Source of the DNA: an uncultured Alphaproteobacteria bacterium
GTDB lineage: Bacteria; Pseudomonadota; Alphaproteobacteria; Bin95
Direction: 5' to 3'
Assembly (NCBI GenBank): GCA_937891825.1
Contig: CALAHN010000088.1
Location: 114,009-178,008 of the forward strand
DNA length: 64,000 bases
Shown here: positions 8,975 to 18,026 of the stretch, piece after piece
How positions within the stretch are numbered: position 1 is the first letter of the stretch
Layout of the letters: every line of letters starts with the position of its first letter
The notes under the pieces: model-generated
What the model was told of the DNA's origin: nothing
The model's input: only the letters and a program-made list of their open reading frames with translations
The model's database searches: none
Position numbers and translations under genes: made by a program

Positions 8975-11723
8975 TGACGGTCGCTCCCCCGGCCGCTGGT
9001 TGAATGCGGCGGCGTTGCAGCAAGATGACGAAACCAAGCAGGATGAGAGCTGGCAGGAACATCAGGTATTTCGAGGGCGTGTCCGCCGCCGACCGGACCG
9101 CCAGGATCGTCTGATCCCAGTCGAGGCCGAGTTTCTTGGCGGGGCTATCGAAGGCGACATTGTCGATAATTGTCTTGTCGCCGCGCTGCACGATCGTCAG
9201 GCCAAGCGCTTCAAGCTTGGCCTCGCCCGTAGCGCCCGCGGGCACGGTGAGCGGCGTCACCCATTCCCGGGCTTGCCCCACGGCATCGAGGCCGGCGACG
9301 CGCAGGCGGACTTCCGAGCCTTCGGGCGCGGCGTTGAAGGCCTGCACAATCTCCGCCGGCGCGATATCGTTATAGGGCGGATAGATCTGATCCATCCAAT
9401 AGCCGGGTCGGAAGAAACTGAAAGCGATCAGCAAGAGCAAGACAGTTTCCCAGGGCTTGTTCCTGGTCAAGAACCAGCCTTGCGTCGCGGCGGCAAACAG
9501 CAACATCGCGATCGTCGCGACGCAGAAAACCAGGATGCCCTCGAAGACCGTCACATCAATCAACAGCAAGTCGGTGTTGAAGATGAACAGGAAGGGCAAT
9601 GCGGCCGTCCGCAAGGAATAGAAGAAGGCGACAAAGCCGGTCTTGATCGGATCGCCGCCGGAAATTGCGGCGGCCGCGAACGATGCAAGCCCGACCGGCG
9701 GCGTCACGTCCGCCATGATGCCGAAGTAGAAGACGAAGAGATGCACCGCGATCAGCGGGACGATGAGGCCGTTTTCCTGCCCAAGCGTCACGATCACGGG
9801 CGCCAGCAGCGCGGAAACGACTATGTAGTTCGCCGTCGTCGGCAAGCCCATGCCGAGGATCAGCGACAGGATGGCCGTAAGGAACAGGATGGCGAGGAGA
9901 TTGCCGCCCGCCAGCACTTCCACGACATCCGCCAATGCGGAGCCGACGCCGGTCTGGGAGACCGCGCCGACGATTATGCCGGCCGTCGCAGTCGCGATGC
10001 CGATGCCGATCATGTTGCGGGCGCCTGAAATCAAGCCCTCCAGCAGATCGGAGAAGCCGCGGCGTACTTCAGCGCCCATGTCGCCGGTCTTGCGGAAGAA
10101 AGCGAACAAGGGCCGTTGCGTCGCCAGAATGAAGATCATGAAGGCGGACGCCCAGAATGCCGAAAGTCCGGGCGACAGCCGGTCGATCATCAAGGCCCAG
10201 ACCAGGACCACGACCGGCAGGATGAAATGCAGGCCTGACTTGATCGTCGGACCCGGCAGCGGCAGCGCCGACACGGGCGCATTCGGATCGTCCAGTTTCG
10301 GCTCCGGGTAGCGCGCGCCGTATGCGACAAGCCCCACATAGACCGCCGTCAATAACGCGAAGACGATATAGAAGGCGGCGTCGCCGAATGCCGGCCGCAT
10401 CCAGCCCATGCCGTAATAGACCGCCATACTGACCGCGCAGAGCAGCAGGACCCCAAATACAAATCCGACGAGCCGGCGCAGGAGCGGCCCTGGCGTATAG
10501 GAGCGCGGTAGGCCCTCCATCCCCTTCTTGCAAGCTTCAAGATGCACGATATAGACGAGCGCGATGTAGGAAATCAGCGCCGGCAGGAAGGCGTTGGTGA
10601 CCACATCGAAATAGGGGATGCCGACATATTCCACCATCAGGAACGCGGCGGCGCCCATGACGGGCGGCATGATCTGGCCATTGACTGAGGACGCGACCTC
10701 GACCGCGCCGGCTTTCTCGGACGAGAAGCCGACCTTCTTCATCAGTGGGATTGTGAAGGTGCCGGTCGTGACGACGTTTGCGATCGACGAACCGGAAATC
10801 AGGCCCGTCATGGCGGAGGAGACGACAGCGGCTTTCGCAGGTCCGCCGCGCAAGTGGCCCATCAGCGAAAAGGCGACCTGGATGAAATAGTTCCCGGCGC
10901 CGGCCTTATCCAGCAGCGCGCCGAACAGGACAAACAGGAACACGAACGACGTCGACACGCCAAGCGCGATGCCGAACACGCCTTCGGTCGTGATCCAGTG
11001 GTGATTGATGATTTCGCGAAGATTGTTGCCCTTGTGGGCGATGATGTCGGGCATGTACGGCCCAAGCACCGTATAGAGCAGAAACGTCGAAGCGACGATG
11101 ACCAGCGCCGGACCGAGCGCCCGCCGTGTCGCTTCCAGCAAAATGAGCAGTCCGGCGATCGACAGGATAAAATCAAGGAAGATCGGTTGCCCGACGCGCT
11201 CCGACAAATCGCGGTAGTACAGGAAAAGGTAGGCGGCGCAGAAGCCGCCGACTGCGGCGAGGGCCCATTCCTGCAGCGCGACGCGGTCGGTCCGGGTGGG
11301 GAGCGCGCAGGCGACGGCGATCGCGACGCTGATCGCGATCACGATCCAGACAGGAAAAATGTCGCCGGCCGAAATTGCCAGCAGGCCGCCGATAATGAGC
11401 GGCGTCGCGACGCCGAGCACTCGCTGAAACGTGCTTTGCTCCGGCGGAAACGCCAGAAAGGCCAACACCACGGCGAAGGCAAGATGGATTGAACGAGCTT
11501 CGGTGTCGTTAAAGACGCCGATGCCGAGGGCGAACGGCAGCGGCGAGGCGAACCAGAGCTGAAAGAGCGCCCAGACAAGGGCGATGCCTGCAATCAGTTT
11601 GGCGATGAAGCCGCCAGCTTGCCTGCCCCCAGTATCGGAGGACGCGACGAGCGCGTCGATCTCCGCCTGACTAAGACCTGCTGTCGCATCGCGTTCGCTG
11701 CCCGCTTCAGCCATCTGTCGCAT
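8967..11723 (-). CDS. TRAP transporter, fused 4TM/12TM permease (DctQM-type) with C-terminal DUF3394/PDZ-like extension
   Basis: 918 aa polytopic protein with GSSIANVVTTGTFTIPLMKKVGFSSEKAGAVEVASSVNGQIMPPVMGAAAF and ILGMGLPTTANYIVVSALLAPV; C-terminal DNVAFDSPAKKLGLDWDQTI. Confidence 0.9.
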   Translation of the reverse strand: MRQMAEAGSERDATAGLSQAEIDALVASSDTGGRQAGGFIAKLIAGIALVWALFQLWFASPLPFALGIGVFNDTEARSIHLAFAVVLAFLAFPPEQSTFQRVLGVATPLIIGGLLAISAGDIFPVWIVIAISVAIAVACALPTRTDRVALQEWALAAVGGFCAAYLFLYYRDLSERVGQPIFLDFILSIAGLLILLEATRRALGPALVIVASTFLLYTVLGPYMPDIIAHKGNNLREIINHHWITTEGVFGIALGVSTSFVFLFVLFGALLDKAGAGNYFIQVAFSLMGHLRGGPAKAAVVSSAMTGLISGSSIANVVTTGTFTIPLMKKVGFSSEKAGAVEVASSVNGQIMPPVMGAAAFLMVEYVGIPYFDVVTNAFLPALISYIALVYIVHLEACKKGMEGLPRSYTPGPLLRRLVGFVFGVLLLCAVSMAVYYGMGWMRPAFGDAAFYIVFALLTAVYVGLVAYGARYPEPKLDDPNAPVSALPLPGPTIKSGLHFILPVVVLVWALMIDRLSPGLSAFWASAFMIFILATQRPLFAFFRKTGDMGAEVRRGFSDLLEGLISGARNMIGIGIATATAGIIVGAVSQTGVGSALADVVEVLAGGNLLAILFLTAILSLILGMGLPTTANYIVVSALLAPVIVTLGQENGLIVPLIAVHLFVFYFGIMADVTPPVGLASFAAAAISGGDPIKTGFVAFFYSLRTAALPFLFIFNTDLLLIDVTVFEGILVFCVATIAMLLFAAATQGWFLTRNKPWETVLLLLIAFSFFRPGYWMDQIYPPYNDIAPAEIVQAFNAAPEGSEVRLRVAGLDAVGQAREWVTPLTVPAGATGEAKLEALGLTIVQRGDKTIIDNVAFDSPAKKLGLDWDQTILAVRSAADTPSKYLMFLPALILLGFVILLQRRRIQPAAGGATVNV

Positions 11724-11799
11724 CCCCCCTCAAGGAAAATCTGTCTCAGTCAATCGCGTATACGGTATTCCGACTCTGCATTCTGAAGAAAAGAACGAT

Positions 11800-11828
11800 G
11801 GCGGGCGCCGGAAGATCCGGCGCCCGCC
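11800..11828 (-). terminator. Perfect 12-bp stem-loop between the TAXI SBP gene and the TRAP permease gene
   Basis: GGCGGGCGCCGG-AAGAT-CCGGCGCCCGCC; on the minus strand it is followed by ATCGTTCTTTTCTTC (T-rich). Lies 9 nt past the SBP stop codon. Confidence 0.75.
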
Positions 11829-11837
11829 GACGCTGGA

Positions 11838-12812
11838 TTACATCCAGCCGCGTTCCCTGTAGTAACGCACAGCGCCAGCATGCAGCGGCGCGGAGTTGCC
11901 CGCGGTCAGCATGTCGGCTTCCTTCAGATTGGCGAAAGCCGGGTGGAGCTGCTTGAAGCGATCGAAGTTGTCGAACACTGCCTTGACGATCTGATAGATG
12001 GTCTCTTCCGGCACGTCGGAGGACGAAACGAACGTCGCCTTCACGCCGAAAGTGGTCGTGTCGACATCGGTGCCCTTGTACATGCCGCCGGGCACGGTCG
12101 CCTTGGCGTAATAGGCGTTTTCCGCGATCAGCTTATCGATCGCCGGCCCGGTTACAGGCACCAGATTGGCGTCGGTCGTGGTCGTCGCTTCCTGGATCGA
12201 GCCCGAGGGATGGCCGACGGTGAAGATCATCGCATCGATCTTGTTGTCGCCAAGCGCGCCAGCCTGTTCAGCGGACTTCAGCTCGGACGCCAGGCTGAAT
12301 TCAGCCGTGGTCCAACCCATGGCGGCGAGAACGACATCCATCGTCGCGCGCTGGCCGGAGCCGGGATTGCCGATGTTGACGCGCTTGCCCTTGAGATCGT
12401 CGAAGGACGTGATGTTGGCGTCCTTGCGGGCGACGACGGTGAACGGCTCGCCATGCACGGAGAACACCGCGCGCAGCTTGTCGTACTTCTCGCCTTCGAA
12501 CTTCGATGTCCCGTTATAGGCATGATACTGCCAGTCGGACTGCGCGACGCCCATCTGGCGATCGCCGTTCTTGATGGCGTTGATGTTGTCGATCGACCCG
12601 CCGGTGGACGGCGCCGTGCACTTGATGCCGTGTTGCTCCGCCCCGCGGTTCACGAGACGGCAAATCGACTGGCCGACGACGTAATAGACGCCGGTCTGGC
12701 CGCCAGTGCCGATGGTGACGAAGCTTTCTTCAGCCGCGATCGCGGCTGTTCCAAAGCCGCCTGCCGACAGCATCAGCGCTGCGGCCCCGGCAAGAACCCC
12801 GTATTTTTTCAT
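11838..12812 (-). CDS. TAXI family TRAP transporter solute-binding subunit
   Basis: 324 aa with signal peptide; VTIGTGGQTGVYYVVGQSICRLVNRG, VNIGNPGSGQRATMDVVL, FTVGHPSGSIQEA. Confidence 0.9.
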   Translation of the reverse strand: MKKYGVLAGAAALMLSAGGFGTAAIAAEESFVTIGTGGQTGVYYVVGQSICRLVNRGAEQHGIKCTAPSTGGSIDNINAIKNGDRQMGVAQSDWQYHAYNGTSKFEGEKYDKLRAVFSVHGEPFTVVARKDANITSFDDLKGKRVNIGNPGSGQRATMDVVLAAMGWTTAEFSLASELKSAEQAGALGDNKIDAMIFTVGHPSGSIQEATTTTDANLVPVTGPAIDKLIAENAYYAKATVPGGMYKGTDVDTTTFGVKATFVSSSDVPEETIYQIVKAVFDNFDRFKQLHPAFANLKEADMLTAGNSAPLHAGAVRYYRERGWM

Positions 12813-13364
12813 AGTATGCTCCCTTTAAGTGATGGATGAACAAGAAACTTCGACAATCCGTCCAAAGAAGCAATGCTTGGGCTTTGCTTTCAGGCGCATT
12901 TCTGCCCTTTCCTTGGCCAAACTGCGGCTCCGTCGAATTTTTTTCACACTCTGCGGCGATTGATCGAGCATCGGCTTTCCATTTGCCAGAGGCTGTTCGG
13001 TCAAAAGGTCGGCGGCGTGCAGGCGGAGATCACCACGCATCTGCACGCCCGCGATTGCGAAGATGGTCAAGGACGGTGCTCCAATTTCCGGAAACGGTCT
13101 GCATGCATGTGCTGACAGCTATTCGTTACGTGGCGCAGTTGGCTATGGTTATCAATGAACAATGGCGGTTGGAGCACGCGCCGTGCATAGGCAAAGATTG
13201 CCCATAATATTCCTTATCGGACGTTTAGATGGCCTGGACGCGCGCCGCTATCGTCGCCCTGCCTCGTGTCCTGGCGCATGTTCAAGCTGGCTCGCATCTC
13301 TATCGGCGCCCCGCTAGACTGCCCGCATCAACCCGCTGCAACAGTCGAACAGAGGCCTCCGCTC

Positions 13365-14144
13365 ATGTCGTTTGAAACAATCCTCTACGAAGAAGACGGC
13401 CCGATCGGCTGGATCACCCTGAACCGTCCGGACGCGGGCAATATGTTCAACGTGACCATGTGCCATGAACTCAGGGACTGCATGAACGCGATCCGCCGCG
13501 AAACCCGTACCCGCGTCGTCGTGTTGACCGGCGCCGGCGACCGCTTCTTCTGCATTGGCGGCGAAAAGACCGGCATGGAAGAAACTCTGCTTTATCCCGG
13601 CGTTTTGCCGACTTTGGAAATCTACGAAAGCATCGAACGGCTGCAGAAGCCTGTTATCGCAAGCGTTAATGGCTATGCCGTCGGCGGCGGCAATGTCTTG
13701 CAGGTGGTCTGCGATTTGACGATCGCCAAGGAAAGCGCGGTTTTCCGCCAGGTCGGTCCGATGATGGGGTCGTTCGATGCCGGCTACGGCACCTGGAAGC
13801 TGGAAGACCTGGTCGGCAGCAAGCGCGCCAAGGAAATGTGGATGCTGAACGACAGGCTGTCGGCCGCTGAAGCGATGGCGCGGGGACTGATCAATCGGGT
13901 CGCCCCGGATGGGCAGTTGCGTGAAGCGACTCGGGAAATGGCGCTTGCCGTCGCCGAGCGCGGCCCCTTCGCCCTCGCCGCGATCAAGCATGCGTTCCTG
14001 GCGCGGCACGGCGGCGTCGCCGGGCTTTCCCGGGTGACCCATGACCTTCTCCTGCGGCCCTTCCTGGAAACGCAGGAATCCAAGGAGCTTGGCGCGTCGT
14101 TCCGGGAAAAGCGGAAGCCCGATCCCTCGACCTTCGGCCACTGA
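13365..14144 (+). CDS. Enoyl-CoA hydratase/isomerase family protein
   Basis: MSFETILYEEDGPIGWITLNRPDAGNMFNV...VVLTGAGDRFFCIGGEK...VIASVNGYAVGGGNVLQVVCDLTIA; ATG at 13365. Confidence 0.87.
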   Translation: MSFETILYEEDGPIGWITLNRPDAGNMFNVTMCHELRDCMNAIRRETRTRVVVLTGAGDRFFCIGGEKTGMEETLLYPGVLPTLEIYESIERLQKPVIASVNGYAVGGGNVLQVVCDLTIAKESAVFRQVGPMMGSFDAGYGTWKLEDLVGSKRAKEMWMLNDRLSAAEAMARGLINRVAPDGQLREATREMALAVAERGPFALAAIKHAFLARHGGVAGLSRVTHDLLLRPFLETQESKELGASFREKRKPDPSTFGH

Positions 14145-14165
14145 CGCGCGGAGCCAGCCAGTCCC

Positions 14166-15845
14166 ATGTCCGCTGCTCCTCCATCCGCCGCGCGCCCGAT
14201 CGCGCCGCTCCTCACCCTGCACCATCCGGCGACCAGCCGCCGCTTCTATGACGCCGGGTTATGGCGGAGCGAAACCTTCTACGACCTGTTGAGCGCCCAT
14301 GCCGCCGCGCGTCCAAATGCATTCGCCATTCGCGATTCCGGACGCCGCCTGACCTGGGCCGAGTTTCAGGCGCTGGTCGACCGCATTTCCGGGCATCTTG
14401 CCGATGCAGGGCTGCGGCCCGGCGAAAGGGTCGGCCTCAGGCTGTCCAACCGGATCGAGGGCGTCGCGGCGCTTCTGGCGGCGGCGCGTCTCGGCGCGGT
14501 CGCCAATCCGTCCTTGCACCAGAACTATACCGCCAGGGAAGCGATCGGCCTCGTCACGGCGATTGACGCGAAGGTCGTCCTGGCCGAGGACGGGTTCGGG
14601 GTCGATGCGGCGACTGCGGACTTCGCCGGCATGGCGGACAGCTTGGCCTCGGTCCGCCGCGTCATCCGCCTGCCCGCCGGCCGTTCCGGCGGCGGCCTGC
14701 TGGACGCGCCGGTCGCGGTTCCGCCGAAGCGCGACGATCCGGACGCGATTTGTTATCTGGTCTTCACCTCCGGCACGACGGGGCAGCCCAAGGGCGTCAC
14801 CCATTCCGCCAACACGCTGCTTGCAAACGCGCGGGACATGGTGCGGGACTGGGGGCACGACGCTTCGACGGTCCTCCTGTCGCTTTCGCCCCTCACCCAT
14901 CACATCGCCTGGGTCGCGACCGCCCAGGCGCTCGCCTGTGGCGGCGAGCTTGTGCTGAACGATCCGCCGAAGGGCATGGCGACCCTGGACTGGCTGCTGG
15001 AAAGCCGCGCCACCTATGTGATGGGCGTGCCTACCCATGCCATGGATATTCAGGCCGAGGTCCGGCAGCGCGGTTTGCAGCGGCTCGGCGATGTCCGCGT
15101 GTTCTATATGGCGGGCGCGCCGATCCCGCCGGCGGTCGCGAAGGCGTTCCGGGCGCTCGACGTGCTGCCGCAGAATGTTTACGGGATGAGCGAGAACTCC
15201 TCCCATCAATACACCCAGCCGACCGACAGCGATGCGGTCATCGTCTCGACCTGCGGCCGCGGCGGCCCGGCCTACAGCGTCAAGATTGTCGATCAGGATA
15301 ATCCGGACCTGGACGCCCAGCCTGGCGAGATCGGCCAGATCGCAGGCCATGGCGCTTGCCTGATGCTCGGGTATTTCGCCAATCAGGCGGCGACCGAGGC
15401 CTCGTTCAACAAGGATGGCTGGTTCCTCTCGGGCGATCTCGGGCGGCTCGACGCAAACGGCAATCTGGAGGTGACGGGGCGCCTGAAGGACATCATCATT
15501 CGCGGCGGCCATAATATTCACCCCGCCAAGATCGAGGATATCGCCGTCGCCCATCCGGCGATCGCCAAGGCGGCTGCGTTCCCCCATGCGGACGACCGCC
15601 TGGGCGAGCGCGTCTGCCTGGCGGTCATCCCGGCGGCCGGCCAGCCAGCGCCGGACGCAGATCAGGTCTTGCGCCACCTGGCGGCGGGCGGGCTCTCCCG
15701 CAATCACATGCCGGAATATTTCATCGTGCTGCCGGAATTTCCGCTGACCGCATCGGGAAAGATCCTGAAGCGCGGGCTTGTCGATCAATTGAAGGCCGGC
15801 GCGTTCACGCCAGCCCCATGCCGCTACACGCCGCCGGCCACATAG
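14166..15845 (+). CDS. Acyl-CoA synthetase (AMP-binding)
   Basis: 559 aa; YLVFTSGTTGQPKGVTHS, NVYGMSENSS, GWFLSGDLGRLDANGNLEVTGRLKDIIIRGGHNIHPAKIED, LTASGKILKR. Confidence 0.88.
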   Translation: MSAAPPSAARPIAPLLTLHHPATSRRFYDAGLWRSETFYDLLSAHAAARPNAFAIRDSGRRLTWAEFQALVDRISGHLADAGLRPGERVGLRLSNRIEGVAALLAAARLGAVANPSLHQNYTAREAIGLVTAIDAKVVLAEDGFGVDAATADFAGMADSLASVRRVIRLPAGRSGGGLLDAPVAVPPKRDDPDAICYLVFTSGTTGQPKGVTHSANTLLANARDMVRDWGHDASTVLLSLSPLTHHIAWVATAQALACGGELVLNDPPKGMATLDWLLESRATYVMGVPTHAMDIQAEVRQRGLQRLGDVRVFYMAGAPIPPAVAKAFRALDVLPQNVYGMSENSSHQYTQPTDSDAVIVSTCGRGGPAYSVKIVDQDNPDLDAQPGEIGQIAGHGACLMLGYFANQAATEASFNKDGWFLSGDLGRLDANGNLEVTGRLKDIIIRGGHNIHPAKIEDIAVAHPAIAKAAAFPHADDRLGERVCLAVIPAAGQPAPDADQVLRHLAAGGLSRNHMPEYFIVLPEFPLTASGKILKRGLVDQLKAGAFTPAPCRYTPPAT

Positions 15846-15881
15846 GCTCGCTCAGCCAGGATCGGCGCAGCGGGCGGCGCT

Positions 15882-16367
15882 TTACCGCCCGCCCGATTGC
15901 GGGCCGTCGCTTGGCTCTCCTGCCCGCTTACGATCATCCGGGCGGGGCCGCCGCCGTTCCGCAAGCTTTTTCCGGGTTTCATGGGGCAATGCCGGCAGCA
16001 CCTCGATGAAAACGCCTTCCATGAGCGCGCCAAGCGCGTCCTTGGATTTCCGGCGCGCTTCGAAAGCTTCGGCGAGCGCGCCTCGATCGACGACTTCCGC
16101 GGTCATCGCCGCCTTCAGGGCTTCGCCGGAAGCTCTGGCCGCGCGTCCGGCCGCCTGAATTTCCGCCTCTCGGGCCGCCATGGCCCGGTCGATCAGCGGC
16201 CGGACTTCCGGCCCGGCCTCGCGCAGGATGCGCCGAAGCGGCGGCGGATGGTCCGGCCCGCCGCGATGTCCCGACAGCAACGCCGAGCCGATCAAGCCGG
16301 CAAAAAACACATTGAGCGCCAGGGCGGCCAGCAGCAGCCGCGGACGCGGTTCCTGAAACCAGCCCAT
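15882..16367 (-). CDS. Periplasmic heavy-metal-sensor-like (CnrX/Spy-type) protein
   Basis: MGWFQEPRPRLLLAALALNVFFAGLIGSALL signal anchor, then a helical charged domain GPDHPPPLRRILREAGPEVRPLIDRAMAAREAEIQAAGRAARASGEALKAAM; in a sigma/anti-sigma locus. Confidence 0.6.
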   Translation of the reverse strand: MGWFQEPRPRLLLAALALNVFFAGLIGSALLSGHRGGPDHPPPLRRILREAGPEVRPLIDRAMAAREAEIQAAGRAARASGEALKAAMTAEVVDRGALAEAFEARRKSKDALGALMEGVFIEVLPALPHETRKKLAERRRPRPDDRKRAGEPSDGPQSGGR

Positions 16368-16804
16368 CAGCCCTGCTCCCCGTCCAGCCCATCGAGGGCC
16401 GCGACTTCGGCCCAGGCATCGTCCGACAGGCCGGCAAAGCCGCTGCTGTCCAAAGCCTCGCCGCCATAGAGCGCGCCGATCATGACGCCAAGGCACAAAC
16501 TCGCGACCGCAAGCCCGCCAATGCCGAACGGCTGGACGCGCTGGCGGCGCTCCGGCGCCGCCGCGACGCCGATTGCGGCGAGCAGACGCGCCTCGAACCG
16601 CTCCGGCTGACCGCCTTCCGGCGCGGCCAGATCGAGCGCCCGGTCGAGATGCCGTTCCGCCGCCAGCGCCTGCCGGAAGGCGGGCGAGGTCAGCCAGGCG
16701 ATCCAGCCTCGGAGCTGGCCATGAGGCCAGCGGCTGATCCGCCCGCCGTAGATTTCGGCCATCTGGATCGGCCGTTTCATCCTTGCTGCGCCGTTTTCAG
16801 TCAT
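16367..16804 (-). CDS. Putative anti-sigma factor (single TM)
   Basis: MTENGAARMKRPIQMAEIYGGRISRWPHGQLRGW...FGIGGLAVASLCLGVMIGALYGG; directly downstream of an ECF sigma gene. Confidence 0.5.
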   Translation of the reverse strand: MTENGAARMKRPIQMAEIYGGRISRWPHGQLRGWIAWLTSPAFRQALAAERHLDRALDLAAPEGGQPERFEARLLAAIGVAAAPERRQRVQPFGIGGLAVASLCLGVMIGALYGGEALDSSGFAGLSDDAWAEVAALDGLDGEQG

Positions 16805-16839
16805 TGCGCCCTTCCCCGGCGGTTTGCCGCCGCCGCATC

Positions 16840-17487
16840 TCATCGTACATCCTGATATGTCGCCTTGAGCGTATGGCGAAGCGTGCGCCGCGCTCTCGAT
16901 AGTAACGATTCAACGGCCTCAGCGCTTGTATCCAGCGCTTCAGCGATCTCTTCGCCTGACAAGCCATCATTATGGGCCAGCAGGATCGCGGCCCGCTGAC
17001 GCTCCGGCAAACGCGCCAGAGCCTTGCGAATGGCCACGCCCAGTTCGCCTCCAAGGGCTTCGGTCTCCGGACTGGACCGAGTGTCCTCGGTTTGCTCCAG
17101 AATCGCCTCGGCGCCCTCGCCCACGAACCGTCTCGTCCGGCGCAGGCGATCGATCGCCAGGGTGTATGCGCTCCGACGGAGCCATCCAAATACCAGTCCC
17201 TCCGGCCGCCAGTCCGCGGCGCCGCGCCACAGGCGCATAATCGCTTCATGGGCGATGTCCTCGCCCTCGGCGGCGTCGTTCAGAATGCCGCCGGCGAAGG
17301 CCGCGATCGGGCGCGCATAGCGGCTGACAAGCAGACGCGCGGCCTGCTCATCGCCCGCCGCCAGTCGTCGCATCAGCGCCCGGTCTTGCGCAATCTGATC
17401 CGCTCGCGTCATACCTGCCCGATCGGCCGCTGAAGTTTCCCCATGGAAGCCGCGCGCTTCCAGGGGCCGCATATTAGAGCAACGCAC
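16840..17487 (-). CDS. RNA polymerase sigma factor, sigma-70/ECF family
   Basis: NDAAEGEDIAHEAIMRLWRGAADWRPEGLVFGWLRRSAYTLAIDRLRR...ALARLPERQRAAILLAHNDGLSGEEIAEALDTSAEAVESLLSRARRTLR (regions 2 and 4). Actual start may be internal (e.g. 17412). Confidence 0.85.
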   Translation of the reverse strand: MRCSNMRPLEARGFHGETSAADRAGMTRADQIAQDRALMRRLAAGDEQAARLLVSRYARPIAAFAGGILNDAAEGEDIAHEAIMRLWRGAADWRPEGLVFGWLRRSAYTLAIDRLRRTRRFVGEGAEAILEQTEDTRSSPETEALGGELGVAIRKALARLPERQRAAILLAHNDGLSGEEIAEALDTSAEAVESLLSRARRTLRHTLKATYQDVR

Positions 17488-17687
17488 GACGGCCGCATTC
17501 CCGTCGCCGCATCCGTAGAATCCCCTGCATGCGACGCTTAAGCCCTATAGCTTCAGCCGTTAAACCGACATTTACGATCTTGTGCTTTGCCGCCGCAAAT
17601 GGTCTAATCCTTTCATGTCATTGGCTAGGAACGGCCGATGCTATCGCATGACGGGGGTCGGCGATATCTCTGAAAGGGAGCAGCAGG

Positions 17688-17879
17688 ATGCTAAAAGCGG
17701 CCATTGGATTGGGGGCGCTCGTATTCCTTTTCGTCTTGGCGATAATCTACGTGCCAAGCGTTGCGGAAATCATTCCACAGTCAGATTTCGTGCGGGAAGC
17801 TGCGGCGCCGTTGGCGGTGCTGGTGAGCTTGGCAGCATTGATGGTTTGGCGCCCGAAAGGTCAGGGTCAGGCGGACTGA
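17688..17879 (+). CDS. Small (63 aa) putative two-TM membrane protein
   Basis: MLKAAIGLGALVFLFVLAIIYVPSVAEIIPQSDFVREAAAPLAVLVSLAALMVWRPKGQGQAD; purine-rich GAAAGGGAGCAGCAGG just upstream of ATG. Confidence 0.5.
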   Translation: MLKAAIGLGALVFLFVLAIIYVPSVAEIIPQSDFVREAAAPLAVLVSLAALMVWRPKGQGQAD

Positions 17880-17934
17880 TTCGCCGCGCCCGATCGTGCG
17901 CATTCTTGACGGATGCGCTGATTGAGAAATCGTT

Positions 17935-17974
17935 CATTCGGCCCTGGCGTCCAACGTGGCGTCAGGGCCGAATG
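17935..17974. terminator. Long stem-loop between convergent genes; probable bidirectional terminator
   Basis: CATTCGGCCCTG ... CAGGGCCGAATG, 12 bp perfect stem that extends inward by about 5 more pairs including wobbles. Confidence 0.6.
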
Positions 17975-18026
17975 CGTTTGTGGGCCTGTCAGAGCGCCCC
18001 CATTGCCCGCATGCTTTTCGGCAGGA

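Noticed and set aside
12836-13207. 123-aa ORF in the gap upstream of the enoyl-CoA hydratase
   Set aside because: No recognisable domain, no convincing ribosome-binding site; treated as intergenic/promoter DNA.
15870-15892. GCGGGCGG-CGCTTTA-CCGCCCGC hairpin at the convergent end of the acyl-CoA synthetase and sensor genes
   Set aside because: Overlaps the last codons and stop of the minus-strand gene, short stem, no U-tract on either strand; too weak to call a terminator.
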